Source: Caulobacterales bacterium
GTDB taxonomy: Bacteria > Pseudomonadota > Alphaproteobacteria > Caulobacterales > Caulobacteraceae
Length of the DNA: 5,452 nucleotides
Assembly (NCBI GenBank): GCA_947480815.1
Contig: CANKEA010000101.1
Span: 1-5,452 of the forward strand
Direction of reading: 5' to 3'
Shown here: one piece after another, positions 1 to 5,452 of the stretch
Layout: every line of letters starts with the position of its first letter
Position numbering within the stretch: position 1 is the first letter of the stretch
Program-made: the position numbers and the translations under genes
The notes under the pieces: generated by a model
What the model was told of the DNA's origin: nothing
Database searches by the model: none
Seen by the model: the letters and a program-made list of their open reading frames with translations, nothing else

Positions 1-2167
1 CTGAAGGCTCCGGTTCGCTGACCATTTCGAACAGCAGTCCGCCGGTGACGGGCGTCGCTTCTAACAACCGCACCGTTACTGCCCGGCCTAAGGGCCAGCG
101 CACCCCGCTGCGCTCCCCTACAAGGGCGTGGGTACGCTCGTCGTGGATATAGTACTCCCCGCCGAGCGAAGAGACTGGAACCAGCCCGTCCGCGCCCGTG
201 TCAACCAATCGCACGAACAGGCCAAACCGCGTCACGCCGGTGATCCTGCCCTCGAACTCCGCCCCCACCCGGTCGGCGAGGAAGGCGGCGACATAGCGGT
301 CGGTGGCCGAGCGCTCCGCCGCCATGGCCCGGCGTTCGGCGGCGGTGACCAGTTCGGCGGTGATCTTCAGCTTCGCGATGTCATCTTTGGAAAGCCCATC
401 GTCGCCCAGGCCAAGGGCCGCGATCAGCCCGCGATGCACGATCAGGTCGGCATAGCGTCGGATCGGCGAGGTGAAGTGAGCATAGCGCGCCAGGTTGAGC
501 CCAAAGTGCCCGATGTTGTCGGTGTCATAGTGCGCCTGCATCTGAGTGCGCAGCACGACCTCGTTGACGATCTCTGCGTGCGGTCCATCGCGGGTCTCGG
601 CCAACAGCGAATTGAATCGCTCCGTGCGCGGTGCCTCGCCCTTGCTCCAGGCAATCGCGAGCGTGGACAGGAAATCCACCAGGCTCTGCACCTTCAGGGT
701 GCTGGGCGTGTCATGGACGCGATAGAGTAGGGGACTCTTCTTGGCCTCCAGAGTCTCGGCGGCACAGACATTGGCCTGCACCATGATCTCCTCAATCAGC
801 TTGTGCGCCTCCAGCGATACCCGTTGGGCGATGGAGCTGACCTTGCCGTTGGCATCGATCACAATGCGCCGCTCAGTGCTCTCGATGGCTAGGGGCGAAC
901 GCGCCTCGCGGCCTATTTTCATGGTCGCATAGGCGGCCCATAGTGGCTTAAGCACGGCCTCCATGATCGGGGCCGCCTTCTCGCCGGGATTACCGTCGTG
1001 TGCGGCTTGGGCTTCCTCGTAGCTCAGCTTGGCTGCTGACCGCATCATCCCGCGCACGAACCGATGTGCCACCTTCCGACCTCGGGCATCGAACACCATT
1101 CGCACGGCCAAACAGGCGCGGTTTTCGCCTTCGCGCAGCGAGCAAAGGCCGTTGCTTAGGGTCTCAGGCAGCATCGGCTCTACCCGGTCGGGGAAATAGA
1201 CGCTGTTGCCCTTCTCGCGGGCTTCCCGATCAAGCGCCGATCCCGAGCGCACATAGGATGCCACATCGGCGATGGCGGCCCAGACGATCCAGCCGCCTGG
1301 ATGGCTCTCATCGGGCTCGGCATAGACAGCGTCGTCATGATCGCGCGCGTCGCTGGGATCGATCGTAATCAGCGGGATATGTCGCAGGTCTTCCCGGCCT
1401 CTGAGCTCGGGTGGTTTGGCTGTGGCCGCTTCCGCTTCTGCGGCGGCAGTAAAACCGGTCGGTATCCCGTGTGCATGGATCGCGATCAGGCTGGCGGCCC
1501 TGGGATCGTCTTCGTGCCCCAGCACCTCCAACAGCTTGCCACGCTTTGGGCCGTAGCGTTCAGACCGGATGATGGCCGCGACCGCCAGGTCTCCATCCTT
1601 TAGGTTGCGTGCCTCCTCACTGCTGAGGATCACGCTCTCTTTCACCTTGCGATCGACCGGCTCTAGCCGCACATCCCGCGCGGTCCGGCGCACCACGCCG
1701 AGCAGCTTTTCTGGGCCTTGGCCGCCCAGCCGCTTGATCAGCTTGGCTTCGACCGTACCGTCCTCGCACTTGTCGAACCGCACCAGCAGCCGGTCGCCGA
1801 TGCCGGGCGCTGTCACGCCAGCCTCATGCTTGCCGGGTGCGAGCCGAACCGGCGGTGTGGCCTCGCCGGCACTACTGAGGCGTATATAGAGTTCGCCGTC
1901 GATATCGCGGCTCACCACATCAGCCACGCCGGTCGGGGGCAGGGACCCTGGCGTAGCGATACCCTTGCGCCCCCGCTTTGCCAGGGTGCCTTCGCCGGTC
2001 AGGCCCCGCAGCATTTGGCGCAGAGCACGCCGCTCGCCGCCCTTCACGCCAAAGGCGCGGGCGATCTGAGCGAGATCGGTCTCGCCGGCCTCCTCGATGA
2101 ATCGGGCCAAAACCACTCTGTCGGGCAGTCCAGGCGTATGGCGATGAATCGGCGGCGGTTTACGCAT
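1..2167 (-). CDS. rnr: Ribonuclease R (3'-5' exoribonuclease), 3' end cut by window edge
   Basis: RNase R is a processive, metal-dependent 3'-5' exoribonuclease of the RNase II/RNB family. It degrades structured RNA in the cytoplasm and acts in mRNA decay, rRNA quality control and often tmRNA processing. Reading the minus strand from ATG at 2167 gives 722 uninterrupted codons to the window edge. Residues about 15-60 form a winged-helix-like N-terminus, and about 75-215 fit two cold-shock/OB domains. The RNB domain starts near 255. Its active-site block TIDPSDARDHDDAV at 268-281 supplies D270, D276, D278 and D279, which match the metal-binding aspartates of E. coli RNase R. The family signature HFTSPIRRYADLIVHR is at 564-579, and an S1 domain covers about 635-717. 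The start at 2167 has TAAGG 8 nt upstream; an in-frame ATG at 2197 has no such site. E. coli RNase R has 813 residues, so only a short tail is probably missing. No frameshift or missing key residue was seen. Confidence 0.95.
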   Translation of the reverse strand, partial: MRKPPPIHRHTPGLPDRVVLARFIEEAGETDLAQIARAFGVKGGERRALRQMLRGLTGEGTLAKRGRKGIATPGSLPPTGVADVVSRDIDGELYIRLSSAGEATPPVRLAPGKHEAGVTAPGIGDRLLVRFDKCEDGTVEAKLIKRLGGQGPEKLLGVVRRTARDVRLEPVDRKVKESVILSSEEARNLKDGDLAVAAIIRSERYGPKRGKLLEVLGHEDDPRAASLIAIHAHGIPTGFTAAAEAEAATAKPPELRGREDLRHIPLITIDPSDARDHDDAVYAEPDESHPGGWIVWAAIADVASYVRSGSALDREAREKGNSVYFPDRVEPMLPETLSNGLCSLREGENRACLAVRMVFDARGRKVAHRFVRGMMRSAAKLSYEEAQAAHDGNPGEKAAPIMEAVLKPLWAAYATMKIGREARSPLAIESTERRIVIDANGKVSSIAQRVSLEAHKLIEEIMVQANVCAAETLEAKKSPLLYRVHDTPSTLKVQSLVDFLSTLAIAWSKGEAPRTERFNSLLAETRDGPHAEIVNEVVLRTQMQAHYDTDNIGHFGLNLARYAHFTSPIRRYADLIVHRGLIAALGLGDDGLSKDDIAKLKITAELVTAAERRAMAAERSATDRYVAAFLADRVGAEFEGRITGVTRFGLFVRLVDTGADGLVPVSSLGGEYYIHDERTHALVGERSGVRWPLGRAVTVRLLEATPVTGGLLFEMVSEPEPS

Positions 2168-2168
2168 A

Positions 2169-2254
2169 GGCCAAGCCTTACAACCGCGGCGGGCCATGAC
2201 GAAGCAATTCAGGCGTGTGAAGTGCCCACTGGCGTCGTGGTCCTGGGCTTGGCC
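2169..2254 (-). repeat. 9-bp perfect inverted repeat spanning the rnr leader
   Basis: On the plus strand GGCCAAGCC at 2169-2177 is the exact reverse complement of GGCTTGGCC at 2246-2254, with 68 nt between the arms. The arm nearest rnr sits directly before the start codon and overlaps its TAAGG site. The distal arm shares 2251-2254 with the hairpin at 2251-2272, so in RNA the two pairings would exclude each other. The repeat is seen directly; a regulatory role is inference, and chance is possible in GC-rich sequence. Confidence 0.4.
2176..2180 (-). promoter_or_regulatory. Ribosome binding site of rnr (TAAGG)
   Basis: TAAGG on the minus strand lies 8 nt before the ATG at 2167. The only alternative in-frame ATG (2197), which would add ten residues, has no purine-rich site before it. 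The frame is closed upstream by a TAA at 2261-2263. This site is weaker than the GGGAGG sites of the two hydrolase genes and partly overlaps an inverted-repeat arm at 2169-2177. Confidence 0.55.
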
Positions 2255-2272
2255 GACGCTTTAGCGCCGGCC
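2251..2272 (-). terminator. GC-rich hairpin between lactonase-like gene and rnr, possible terminator
   Basis: Two 10-nt arms (2251-2260 and 2263-2272) are complementary apart from one position, which becomes a G.U pair in the minus-strand transcript, with an AA centre. The hairpin starts 19 nt after the stop codon of the lactonase-like gene, a good place for a terminator. However, the minus-strand sequence after it (AAGCCCAGGACC) has no T run, so it is not a canonical intrinsic terminator. It could instead be an mRNA 3'-end stabiliser or part of an rnr leader structure. Confidence 0.35.
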
Positions 2273-2290
2273 GAGTGGTCTTCTTGGGCC

Positions 2291-3424
2291 TCAGGAGCCT
2301 TTGAACATCAGTTTCTTGGCCTTGACCTTGACCCTCAACACGCGGGTCGACGAGGCGATGTAGAGATAGCCGTCTGCGCCGATTTCGCAGTTGGAAATAC
2401 CTTGGTCAGAGCCGATGAAGCCGATGCGCTCGCCCTTGGGGGTGAAAACGGTCACGCCTTCCCGCGTCGCCGCCCACATGTTTCCGGCAGCGTCGATCTT
2501 GAGGCTGTCGCCACCCGCCACCACTTCGCGGCCGAAGAACTGGCGGCGGTTGCTGGCGTTACCCTGCTTGTCCAGGTCCCACATCACCCAGCCCGTCGTT
2601 GCGTCCGAGGAATATAGCTTGGTGCCATCCGGAGATACGCCGATTCCGTTGGGCAGGGTCATGGTGTCAATCAGATGCAGGCTGTTGTCGGGGGCCAGGC
2701 GGTAGATGCCCATGTAGTCGATATCACGGTCAGGACCGGCATTGCGGTTGACCAGGCCATAGGGCGGATCGGTGAAATACACCGAGCCATCGGGGCCGAG
2801 CACGCAGTCGTTGGGCGTGTTCAGGCGCTTGCCCATGTAATGGTCGACCAGCACGGTCTTCTTTTTGGTGGCCAGGTCGATGCGGAAGATGGCACGGCCG
2901 CCCGAGCCGGCGACGATCAGCCCGCCACGCCCCAGGATCAGGCCGTTGGTACCAGGCTCGCGGATCGCTGGGTTCCAAGCCATGCCGCCCACGTCATAAC
3001 CGGACGGCGAGAGCCAGACCGAGCGGCCCTCTTTGGGTGACCATTTCACGATATTGTTCACCTGGGTATCGGAGACCAGCAGATAGCCATTGGCGTCTCC
3101 GACCCAAACCGGTCCTTCGGCATGGAGGAAGCCGTCACAGACCTTCTCAACCTTGGCGTCGGCGTCGATCAGGGCGTCGAGACGCGGATCGAGTCGGGTA
3201 ACTTTTCCTGCTTCTAGGTAAGGTGCCTTGAGATCCGACGGGGTCGCCCCGAACTGCGGGCCTGTCATCGGAGCCGGCGGTGTTGCCGGTGCCGGTGGGG
3301 TAGGGGTCTGGGCCAGGGTCGTGCCTGCGAAGGCCGCGGCGCTTGCGGCTGCGGCTAGGGTGCCGATCGCCTGACGGCGAGAAAGAGCGGTCTCGCGAAT
3401 CGTCGCGGCGGTTTTTTCTTGCAT
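2291..3424 (-). CDS. Tat-exported SMP-30/gluconolactonase/LRE-family hydrolase
   Basis: This 377-residue protein belongs to the SMP-30/gluconolactonase family: six-bladed beta-propellers using one divalent metal ion, usually to hydrolyse sugar lactones such as glucono-1,5-lactone. The exact substrate cannot be read from sequence. A twin-arginine signal peptide is clear: SRRQAIG at 15-21 (R16, R17), an alanine-rich hydrophobic stretch, and likely cleavage near A33 or A38. A proline/threonine-rich linker follows at about 40-56, then the propeller from about 75. Expected metal and substrate ligands are present: E103 in AEGPVW, N205 in TPNDC, N259 in PNGIGVSPDG and D306 in GGDSLKID. The frame extends upstream to a TTG at 3457, but the ATG at 3424 is preferred because GGGAGG lies 5 nt before it and the signal peptide then has normal length. 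It lies 105 bp downstream of the amidohydrolase gene on the same strand, probably in one operon. A periplasmic or surface location is expected. Confidence 0.88.
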   Translation of the reverse strand: MQEKTAATIRETALSRRQAIGTLAAAASAAAFAGTTLAQTPTPPAPATPPAPMTGPQFGATPSDLKAPYLEAGKVTRLDPRLDALIDADAKVEKVCDGFLHAEGPVWVGDANGYLLVSDTQVNNIVKWSPKEGRSVWLSPSGYDVGGMAWNPAIREPGTNGLILGRGGLIVAGSGGRAIFRIDLATKKKTVLVDHYMGKRLNTPNDCVLGPDGSVYFTDPPYGLVNRNAGPDRDIDYMGIYRLAPDNSLHLIDTMTLPNGIGVSPDGTKLYSSDATTGWVMWDLDKQGNASNRRQFFGREVVAGGDSLKIDAAGNMWAATREGVTVFTPKGERIGFIGSDQGISNCEIGADGYLYIASSTRVLRVKVKAKKLMFKGS

Positions 3425-3529
3425 AGTTGCCTCCCTAAGTTTTCGCGGCTCCCTCAATGGAAGGGCAGCGTTTTGACAACGAGGCTTTCGGCCGCCTGTC
3501 GTGGCCCAAAGCGCTAAAAGAACGCGGTG
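3425..3529. other. 105-bp gap between amidohydrolase and lactonase-like genes
   Basis: Apart from the GGGAGG site at 3430-3435, no strong hairpin followed by T residues was seen, so nothing here clearly ends transcription of the amidohydrolase gene. A TTGTCA on the minus strand is -35-like but has no convincing -10 partner. This fits read-through from the amidohydrolase into the lactonase-like gene. Confidence 0.35.
3430..3435 (-). promoter_or_regulatory. Ribosome binding site fixing the lactonase-like gene start
   Basis: GGGAGG on the minus strand ends 5 nt before the ATG at 3424. It decides in favour of this start over the in-frame TTG at 3457, which would put 11 charged residues (MREPRKLREAT if read as a start) before the Tat signal. 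Confidence 0.8.
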
Positions 3530-4840
3530 CTAGAGTTTCCGTCCCGCGATCCAGACCGAGTCGATCTGTCGGGTGTTGCGGATATCCACTAGCGGATTGG
3601 CATTCAGGACAAGAAGGTCTGCAGCCTTGCCGGGAGCGATTGTTCCTAGTGAGTCCAGCTTCATGATCCGCGCTGCATCGCCCGTCGCCGCCTTGATGAC
3701 CTGCATCGGCGTCATGCCGGCCTGCACCATCATCTCCATCTCGACATGTTCGAAATAGCCCGGCCAGCGGCCGAGGTCGCCAGGCGAGGCGGTATCAGTG
3801 CCCATGCCAATCAGAACGCCGGCGTCGGACAAGAGCTTGAGGTTGCGGTTCGCCTGTTTCAGCGCAACCTTGATGGTCTTCGCCTCCGCGCTATCGCGCG
3901 TTTCTATCTGCAACTTGGGATCGGATAGGATGTCCACCTCGCGCTGGTAGCGAGAGATTCCCTTGCGGAAAAACGGCTCATCAAAGAAGGCTGGGCGCGT
4001 CTCATAGATGAAAACCGAAAGGTCGCGGGTCAGGGTCGGGACATAGGCGACGTTGTTGCGTTTCATCATATCGATCAGGGCTTTGTCGACATCCTGATCC
4101 CGCACGCTGTGCACCACGGCATTGGTGCCCTTCTCGATCGCGAGCTTTGCATCCTTCAAATAGAAGACGTGCACTGTGGTGATCAGGTTGCGCTTCTTGG
4201 CCTCGTCAACCAGGGCACCGTAGATCTCCGGCGTCATATCCGCTGGCCGGCCGTTGATATGATATTTGATCAGATCGGCCTTCGCGTCGGCAAGGCGATC
4301 CACGCTGGCGCGCGCCTCTTCTGGCGTCTTGCCGATTGCATTCATACCCGCTGTGATCAGTCGAGTGCGGTCCGGGGTTCCGCGTCGCTGTTCGTCGCGG
4401 ATGCGGAAGCCTTCCGCCTCGTCCGCGAGTGTGGCGGATCCTAGGCTGACGACCGTCGTGACGCCGTAGTCCGAATAAAGCTTCAGCGTTTCCAGCATAT
4501 AGTCACGCGCCGGGCGCTTGATGACGGCTTCTACCGTTACGTGGCTGTGGTCGCTGATCAGGCCGGGCAGGATTGTCTTGCTCGCCATATTCACGCGGGT
4601 CGCGCCGGAGGGGATGGTTACCGATGCGGCGGGTCCAACGGCGGCGATGCGACCTTGGGCGATTATGATCGTGGCGTTCTCAATCGGCGCATCTCCGGCA
4701 CCATTGATCACTCGCGCCCCGACCAGGGCGACCGTGCTGTTGGTCGGTGCCTGCGCACTGGCGGGCGCTAAGGCACCCCACAAAGCAATAGTGAGCACGC
4801 CTGCATAGGTCAGGCCTCGCCTAATAATCCCGCCAACCAT
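3530..4840 (-). CDS. Exported metal-dependent amidohydrolase
   Basis: This 436-residue protein belongs to the amidohydrolase superfamily, in the branch with imidazolonepropionase- and prolidase-like enzymes that cleave amide, imide or related C-N bonds using one or two metal ions. Residues 1-29 form a signal peptide: RR at 7-8, a hydrophobic core, and likely cleavage after ASA at 27-29. A small beta-sandwich at about 36-90 precedes LPGLISDHSH at 91-100. A full metal-ligand set is visible: H98 and H100, K192 in LIKYHING (candidate carboxylated lysine), H224 in TTVHVF, H244 in AVVHSV, and D349 in GMGTDT. The C-terminal GTIAPGKAADLLVLNANP at about 399-416 is the usual strand pair that rejoins the sandwich. 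ATG at 4840 has GGGAGG 5 nt upstream. The acidic residue just before HxH is at position -1 (D97) rather than the common -2. The gene probably heads an operon with the lactonase-like gene. Substrate unknown. Confidence 0.88.
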   Translation of the reverse strand: MVGGIIRRGLTYAGVLTIALWGALAPASAQAPTNSTVALVGARVINGAGDAPIENATIIIAQGRIAAVGPAASVTIPSGATRVNMASKTILPGLISDHSHVTVEAVIKRPARDYMLETLKLYSDYGVTTVVSLGSATLADEAEGFRIRDEQRRGTPDRTRLITAGMNAIGKTPEEARASVDRLADAKADLIKYHINGRPADMTPEIYGALVDEAKKRNLITTVHVFYLKDAKLAIEKGTNAVVHSVRDQDVDKALIDMMKRNNVAYVPTLTRDLSVFIYETRPAFFDEPFFRKGISRYQREVDILSDPKLQIETRDSAEAKTIKVALKQANRNLKLLSDAGVLIGMGTDTASPGDLGRWPGYFEHVEMEMMVQAGMTPMQVIKAATGDAARIMKLDSLGTIAPGKAADLLVLNANPLVDIRNTRQIDSVWIAGRKL

Positions 4841-4998
4841 CGCAACCTCCCAATGTCGCCTTTAAGGCTGTTTTGGCCCGCATTCTCCGGCGAGCAGTAC
4901 TCGTAGTGTAGGTCTTGGCATACACGTCTTTGTGATTAGAAGGAACATGATAGGATTGGGGTTGAGTTCACAATCAAATTAAAAACGGGGGGAAACTT
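4841..4998. promoter_or_regulatory. Divergent intergenic region, likely carrying both promoters
   Basis: This 158-bp stretch separates start codons that point away from each other, so it should hold promoters for the minus-strand hydrolase pair and the plus-strand gene. About 4920-4985 is visibly richer in A and T than the coding regions. The best minus-strand candidate is TTGTGA (4968-4973) with TATCAT (4947-4952), spaced 15 nt, shorter than ideal. On the plus strand TTGGCA at 4915-4920 is -35-like but has no good -10. Possible operator elements are GTGTA-N10-TACAC at 4906-4925 and the short palindrome GCCTTTAAGGC at 4858-4868. No individual promoter is called with confidence. Confidence 0.4.
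4846..4851 (-). promoter_or_regulatory. Ribosome binding site of the amidohydrolase gene
   Basis: GGGAGG on the minus strand ends 5 nt before the ATG at 4840. It is the same hexamer and spacing as in the downstream lactonase-like gene, suggesting matched translation of the pair. Confidence 0.75.
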
Positions 4999-5452
4999 AT
5001 GCGCTACAATGTACTGGGTGCCGCTATTGTCCTTTTAGGCGCGACGGCGGCGATTGCACCTGCAGGCGCACAGCCGGCGATGACTGCGGAATCGGTCATC
5101 GCATCGCTCGCCCGCAACCTTGGTGCCGACAAGCTGCGTTGCGTGACCTATACCGGCAACGTGGGCTACGTCGGCATGGTCGGTCAGGCGCAGGACATCC
5201 GTTCTGATTGGCCGCGTGTGGAAATCTCCAATTACCGTCGGACCATCAACTTCGACGCCAAGTCCTCATCCGAGGATATGACGACCCGTCAGGGCAAGTA
5301 TCCCACCGTCGGTGGCGGCGGCATCCCGCTACAAGGCGAACAGCGCCAGCAGAATTTCGTTGTCGATAAATCCGCGTGGAATCTTCAGGGCGGGGCCGCC
5401 AATCCCCAACCCGCCATGGCTGATCTGCGGGCCATCGATATCGCCATGACTC
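4999..5452 (+). CDS. Exported protein, N-terminal part; probable MBL-fold metallo-hydrolase, 3' end cut by window edge
   Basis: An ATG at 4999 with GGGGGGA 5 nt upstream opens a frame of 151 codons that runs off the right edge. Residues 1-24 are a Sec-type signal peptide with likely cleavage after AGA at 22-24, so the product should be periplasmic or secreted. The visible mature part (25-151) contains LARNLGADKLRCVTYTGNVG at 37-56, YRRTINFDAKSSSEDM at 79-94, a glycine-rich GGGGIPLQGEQRQ at 105-117 and a tryptophan at 127. From memory, this pattern matches the domain that precedes a metallo-beta-lactamase fold in secreted hydrolases of Alphaproteobacteria and Acidobacteria. The diagnostic HxHxDH metal motif would lie beyond the window, so the catalytic assignment is inference. 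It is transcribed divergently from the amidohydrolase/lactonase-like pair and may share control with it. No break in the frame was seen. Confidence 0.7.
   Translation, partial: MRYNVLGAAIVLLGATAAIAPAGAQPAMTAESVIASLARNLGADKLRCVTYTGNVGYVGMVGQAQDIRSDWPRVEISNYRRTINFDAKSSSEDMTTRQGKYPTVGGGGIPLQGEQRQQNFVVDKSAWNLQGGAANPQPAMADLRAIDIAMT

Noticed and set aside
238..360. Runs of GGCGG-rich repeats near the left end
   Set aside because: They are codons for alanine- and arginine-rich helices of RNase R on the minus strand and do not form a true tandem repeat.
442..654. 70-codon minus-strand frame overlapping rnr
   Set aside because: It is an alternative reading frame inside rnr, arginine-rich and low in complexity, as expected of an out-of-frame shadow.
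128..730. 200-codon open frame on the plus strand
   Set aside because: It is antisense to the RNB/S1 part of rnr, which is uninterrupted and carries HFTSPIRRYADLIVHR. The plus-strand product has no recognisable motif or convincing start context.
2165..2197. Alternative rnr start at the in-frame ATG 2197
   Set aside because: No Shine-Dalgarno-like sequence precedes it (TTGCTTCGTC lies upstream), while the ATG at 2167 has TAAGG at a workable distance. It cannot be excluded completely.
1718..2617. 299-codon open frame on the plus strand
   Set aside because: It lies antisense to the 5' part of rnr, the leader, and the 3' part of the lactonase-like gene. Both of those have clear family motifs on the minus strand; long antisense frames are common in GC-rich DNA, and this translation shows no recognisable domain.
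3258..3310. GGTG/CCGG-rich stretch resembling a repeat
   Set aside because: It encodes the proline/threonine/alanine linker after the Tat signal peptide of the lactonase-like protein; the units are irregular and in frame.
3470..3500. Possible internal promoter before the lactonase-like gene (TTGTCA on the minus strand)
   Set aside because: No acceptable -10 hexamer was found at 16-18 nt spacing, so it is not called as a promoter.
4109..4808. Several plus-strand frames of 67 to 111 codons opposite the amidohydrolase gene
   Set aside because: They overlap a complete amidohydrolase with all metal ligands in frame and show no domain, signal or ribosome binding site of their own.

Overview
The window comes from a GC-rich chromosome. 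Gene style suggests a Gram-negative, most likely alphaproteobacterial, organism of the Caulobacterales, Sphingomonadales or Rhizomicrobium sort. This rests on the RNase R sequence (active-site block TIDPSDARDHDDAV, no long lysine-rich tail inside the window), alanine-rich Sec and Tat signal peptides, and tandem secreted hydrolases of types common in those groups. The assignment is an inference; no rRNA or other taxonomic marker is present.

Layout. Bases 1-2167 (minus) are an rnr gene for the 3'-5' exoribonuclease RNase R. It is open through all 722 visible codons and loses only its extreme C-terminus at the left edge. Bases 2168-2290 are its leader, with a GC-rich hairpin and a second, competing inverted repeat that reaches the rnr ribosome binding site. 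Bases 2291-3424 (minus) encode a Tat-exported SMP-30/gluconolactonase-type beta-propeller hydrolase. Bases 3530-4840 (minus) encode an exported metal-dependent amidohydrolase. Bases 4841-4998 are a less GC-rich divergent promoter region. Bases 4999-5452 (plus) hold the 5' part of an exported protein whose N-terminal domain resembles the leader domain found before metallo-beta-lactamase-fold hydrolases; it runs off the right edge.

How the genes relate. The amidohydrolase and the lactonase-like gene lie in tandem 105 bp apart, with the same GGGAGG ribosome binding site at the same distance from each start. They are probably co-transcribed. The divergent gene adds a third predicted exported hydrolase, so the right-hand half looks like a small module for hydrolysing an unknown ring-containing or lactone/amide substrate outside the cytoplasm. 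RNase R is an RNA-turnover housekeeping gene, and no functional link to the module is visible. No tRNA, rRNA, CRISPR array, insertion sequence or phage-like gene was seen. I did not find convincing evidence of an entirely new system; the points most worth following are the hydrolase trio and the possible switch structure in the rnr leader.
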